From: JAAXXJ01 sp964412455
GTDB taxonomy: Bacteria; Nitrospirota; UBA9217
DNA: 32,796 nucleotides
Reading direction: 5' to 3'
Assembly: GCA_964412455.1 (NCBI GenBank)
Contig: CAYPOT010000043.1
Coordinates: forward strand, 1 to 32,796
Part shown: positions 30,958-32,796 of the stretch, one piece after another
Layout of the letters: each line of letters begins with the position of its first letter
How positions within the stretch are numbered: the stretch's first letter is position 1
The notes under the pieces: model-generated
What the model was told of the DNA's origin: nothing
Databases searched by the model: none
What the model saw: the letters and a program-made list of their open reading frames with translations, nothing else
Translations under genes and position numbers: made by a program

Positions 30958-31650
30958 TCACTTCTTCAACAGGTCGATGAATACCGCCAGGAGGACCTTG
31001 ACCATGTAGTATGCGGATCGAATGGGAGTGATCGAGGAGCGCCCCCCGGTACGATCGCGCATCTGCACGGGCGCCTCTGCAATGGTCATCCCCGCTCGGT
31101 GGAGAAGAACCAGGCTTTCCACCTCAGGGTAATCCTCGGGATAGACGCGGGCAAAGAACTCGATCACCCGGCGGTTTCCCGCTCGAAAACCTGATGTTGT
31201 GTCGGTGACCGGTATGCCGATGATAGCGGAAAGGACCGTTGAAAAGATCGAGATGCCGATCCTCCGGAAAAAAGAAGGCCGGTAATCTCCCCGCTTCAGG
31301 AAGCGAGAGCCGATGACAATATCCGCCTTGCCCTTCTGGAGCGTATTCAGAAGGATCCCGATCTCGGCGGCAAGGTGCTGGCCGTCGCCATCGAATTGGA
31401 TAACGGTGTCGTAGCCCTTCGTCCGCGCGTACTGGAAGCCGGTCTGCATGGCCCCGCCGATACCCAGGTTGAACGGCAGGCTCACCAGTTTCACACCGGA
31501 CTGCCGCGCCACGGTCGCGGTCCGGTCGCAGGAGCCGTCATCCACAACGAGGATATCCGCTTGCGAGACATGACCGCGGAGGTCCCGGATAACTCCGGGC
31601 AAACTCTCTTCTTCGTTGAATGCGGGGACGATTATCAGTATTTTATTCAT
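30958..31650 (-). CDS. polyprenyl-phosphate sugar transferase (DPM1-like GT2)
   Basis: The 230-residue GT-A protein resembles dolichol-phosphate mannose synthases. It has ILIIVPAFNEEESLPGVI (4-21), VVDDGSCDRTATVA (35-48), FDGDGQH (89-95) as the DXD metal site, GSRFLKRGDYRPS and TDTTSGFRAGNRRVI. There are no C-terminal membrane helices, so it would act on the membrane surface, possibly with the DUF2304 protein. It would load a sugar on undecaprenyl phosphate for a GT-C enzyme, which the neighbour downstream could be. It is the first gene of a three-gene minus-strand operon with a strong promoter 40 bases upstream. Confidence 0.92.
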   Translation of the reverse strand: MNKILIIVPAFNEEESLPGVIRDLRGHVSQADILVVDDGSCDRTATVARQSGVKLVSLPFNLGIGGAMQTGFQYARTKGYDTVIQFDGDGQHLAAEIGILLNTLQKGKADIVIGSRFLKRGDYRPSFFRRIGISIFSTVLSAIIGIPVTDTTSGFRAGNRRVIEFFARVYPEDYPEVESLVLLHRAGMTIAEAPVQMRDRTGGRSSITPIRSAYYMVKVLLAVFIDLLKK

Positions 31651-31691
31651 GGGGAGAATGAGAACGGTTCACTGTAACTGATTGTTTGGCA

Positions 31692-31720
31692 ATAATAATC
31701 TATCCCGACCGAACAGTCAA
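31692..31720 (-). promoter_or_regulatory. promoter of the DPM1-like operon
   Basis: TTGACT (31720-31715), 17 bases, TATTAT (31697-31692) on the minus strand. Start would be near 31685, about 35 bases before the ATG at 31650. The -10 and -35 are each near consensus. Confidence 0.6.
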
Positions 31721-31741
31721 GAGAGGAAGGCGACTTTTCGT

Positions 31742-31846
31742 ATGAGAGACATGGTCACTCTGGATTACAATAAGTACGCGGGGAAGACCATTCCTGTTGA
31801 CAAAAGAGATTATTTCTGGTATTTTTTAAGAAAATCAACTGGTTAG
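31742..31846 (+). CDS. possible 34-residue small protein
   Basis: ATG at 31742, with GAGGAAGG about 11 bases upstream, opens a 34-codon frame with an ordinary residue mix (DYNKYAGKTIPVDKRDYFWY in its middle) ending TAG at 31846. No family is recognised. It could be a real small protein, a remnant of a larger gene, or chance. A possible promoter for the next gene lies inside it. Confidence 0.3.
   Translation: MRDMVTLDYNKYAGKTIPVDKRDYFWYFLRKSTG
31797..31825 (+). promoter_or_regulatory. possible promoter of the transglycosylase gene
   Basis: TTGACA (31797-31802), 17 bases, TATTTT (31820-31825). Start near 31832 would leave a leader of about 33 bases. It overlaps the possible small reading frame at 31742-31846. 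Confidence 0.45.
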
Positions 31847-31864
31847 TTAGCTTGACTGATTATT

Positions 31865-32620
31865 ATGGCAGAGCGTATGATAAAAGCATTCTTACTGGTC
31901 GGCATAGCGTTATCGTGCCTGGTGAATATAGCGCATGCTGACATCTACCAGTACGTGGATGACAAAGGCGTCGTCCATTTCACGAATGTCCCCACCAGCA
32001 GCAAGAAAAATCCGATCAAGATCTATTCCGAACAGAAAAAGCAGTCCCCTCTTACCGCAGCCATGGCACATCCCGCCGTTGCTGCACAGCAGAACGGTTC
32101 CGGGGATACGGTGCCCGTCTCCTATCTGAACATCATCAATGCGGCGTGCAGTCGATTCGGTGTCGATCCCTCATTGGTGCATGCCATCGTGAAGGTGGAA
32201 TCAGACTTCAATCCCTTCGCCATCTCGCGGAGGGGCGCCATGGGACTCATGCAGCTTATGCCGCAGACCGCCATTTCCATGAACGTCCGGAACACCTTCA
32301 GCCCCGATGAAAATGTCGAGGGCGGCGTGAAATACCTACGCTACCTGCTTGACCGGTACGAGGGCAACATATCACTTGCCCTGGCTGCTTACAACGCCGG
32401 TGAAACAGCCGTAAAAAAATGGGGTACGATCCCCCCCTTCAAAGAGACGCAAAACTATGTAAAAAAGATCCTGCTCATCTACAACGGGACCGGCAAGACC
32501 TTCGCGCCTCGTTACACCATTTACATCGGAACCGGCGCTGATGGGACGGTCCTTCTCACCGACAATCCCTCAAACCACCAAAACAAGACGCTCCGCCGCA
32601 AGATAGGACACAGCCTCTGA
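31865..32620 (+). CDS. lytic transglycosylase (DUF4124 plus SLT domain)
   Basis: A secreted murein lytic enzyme of 251 residues. The N-terminal hydrophobic stretch (6-25, ending HADIY) is a signal peptide, cleaved probably after Ala25. Residues 26-60 (DIYQYVDDKGVVHFTNVP) are a DUF4124 domain. The SLT (Slt70-like) domain follows with catalytic Glu112 in VKVESDFNP, GAMGLMQLMPQT (124-135) and ALAAYNAGE. It cuts the glycan strand of peptidoglycan with formation of 1,6-anhydro ends. The combination is common in Geobacter-like bacteria. The second ATG (31877) is an equally possible start, since neither has a clear ribosome binding site. Confidence 0.93.
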   Translation: MAERMIKAFLLVGIALSCLVNIAHADIYQYVDDKGVVHFTNVPTSSKKNPIKIYSEQKKQSPLTAAMAHPAVAAQQNGSGDTVPVSYLNIINAACSRFGVDPSLVHAIVKVESDFNPFAISRRGAMGLMQLMPQTAISMNVRNTFSPDENVEGGVKYLRYLLDRYEGNISLALAAYNAGETAVKKWGTIPPFKETQNYVKKILLIYNGTGKTFAPRYTIYIGTGADGTVLLTDNPSNHQNKTLRRKIGHSL

Positions 32621-32677
32621 ATTCGGAACGCTCTGCCTTTCATCAGCATTTTCCCCGGATGCTTATCCTTCCCTAAC

Positions 32678-32692
32678 CCGGACAAGCCGGAA
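32678..32692. repeat. copy of the CCGGACAAGCCGGAA word
   Basis: CCGGACAAGCCGGAA here is the reverse complement of TTCCGGCTTGTCCGG at 14115-14129, part of the GTCATTCC repeat. It lies after the transglycosylase stop. Confidence 0.6.
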
Positions 32693-32701
32693 CCAATATT
32701 T

Positions 32702-32790
32702 GCCACGAAGACTCTAAATCACGAAGAACAGCGAGAACAGCTTAACAGGCTGTTGAAATACCCTCCGTTAGCCCTTCGACAAGCTCAGGG
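32702..32790. repeat. repeat words at the window edge
   Basis: CCACGAAGACTCTAAATCAC (32702 on) belongs to the CCACGAAGACACGAAGG family of 848-907. CCCTTCGACAAGCTCAGGG at 32772-32790 is a widespread intergenic word in environmental bacterial genomes. No gene is seen from 32621 to the window end. Confidence 0.6.
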
Positions 32791-32796
32791 AGAACG

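Overview
The window looks like a chromosomal fragment of an anaerobic or microaerophilic Gram-negative bacterium, most plausibly Desulfobacterota (deltaproteobacterial) or Nitrospirota. This placement rests on gene style and not on a marker gene. The clues are citramalate synthase beside aspartate kinase, an amino-acid operon carrying a sulfur-carrier module, RseC, a DUF4124 plus transglycosylase protein, and many short palindromic repeats between genes. Most of the DNA is moderately GC-rich. A block at about 17.5-20.4 kb is clearly AT-richer. No rRNA, tRNA, CRISPR array or intact insertion sequence was seen.

Region 1 (102-8926, minus strand) reads as one long biosynthetic unit. In transcription order it holds homoserine dehydrogenase (hom), a TusA-family protein, an E1-like adenylyltransferase, a JAMM metalloprotease, a ubiquitin-like sulfur carrier ending Gly-Gly-Arg, a NIL-domain protein, an iPGM-like phosphomutase (candidate homoserine kinase analogue), GTP-independent aspartate kinase (lysC), (R)-citramalate synthase (cimA), an RseC-type protein and a small conserved protein. 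Together this is aspartate-family amino acid synthesis (threonine, methionine, isoleucine). The sulfur part has the parts list of protein-thiocarboxylate-dependent homocysteine synthesis, described in Wolinella as HcyS/HcyD/HcyF. A good sigma-70 promoter sits about 240 bases upstream of hom.

Region 2 (9331-12969, minus strand) holds glycerol-3-phosphate dehydrogenase, a glycerophosphodiester phosphodiesterase and a patatin-like phospholipase, which fit phospholipid turnover. Region 3 (13090-15950) is a small defence/toxin-antitoxin and regulatory patch: a PIN toxin with an RHH-type antitoxin, a winged-helix regulator that seems to be translated from a leaderless mRNA with a palindrome over its start codon, and a HEPN/MNT pair bracketed by direct repeats.

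Region 4 (15951-29273, plus strand) is a surface-polysaccharide cluster. It contains a Wzx-type flippase, a methyltransferase, two duplicated pairs of family-2 glycosyltransferases around a GT4 enzyme, a C-methyltransferase, a degenerate GMD-like SDR, GDP-mannose 4,6-dehydratase, another GT4 and another GT2. The sugar genes suggest a GDP-deoxyhexose, possibly C-methylated. Region 5 (29278-31650, minus strand) carries a GT-C type membrane protein, a DUF2304 protein and a dolichol-phosphate-mannose-synthase-like GT2. Region 6 is a lytic transglycosylase on the plus strand.

Many gene junctions hold short repeat words, usually as inverted pairs (ACCGCAGAG, CCACGAAGACACGAAGG, GCGGAGTGCGGA, GAAGGTAGGAAGG, TAGCTCATAGCTC, GTCATTCC). 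They account for most of the non-coding DNA and are one of the more unusual properties of the window.
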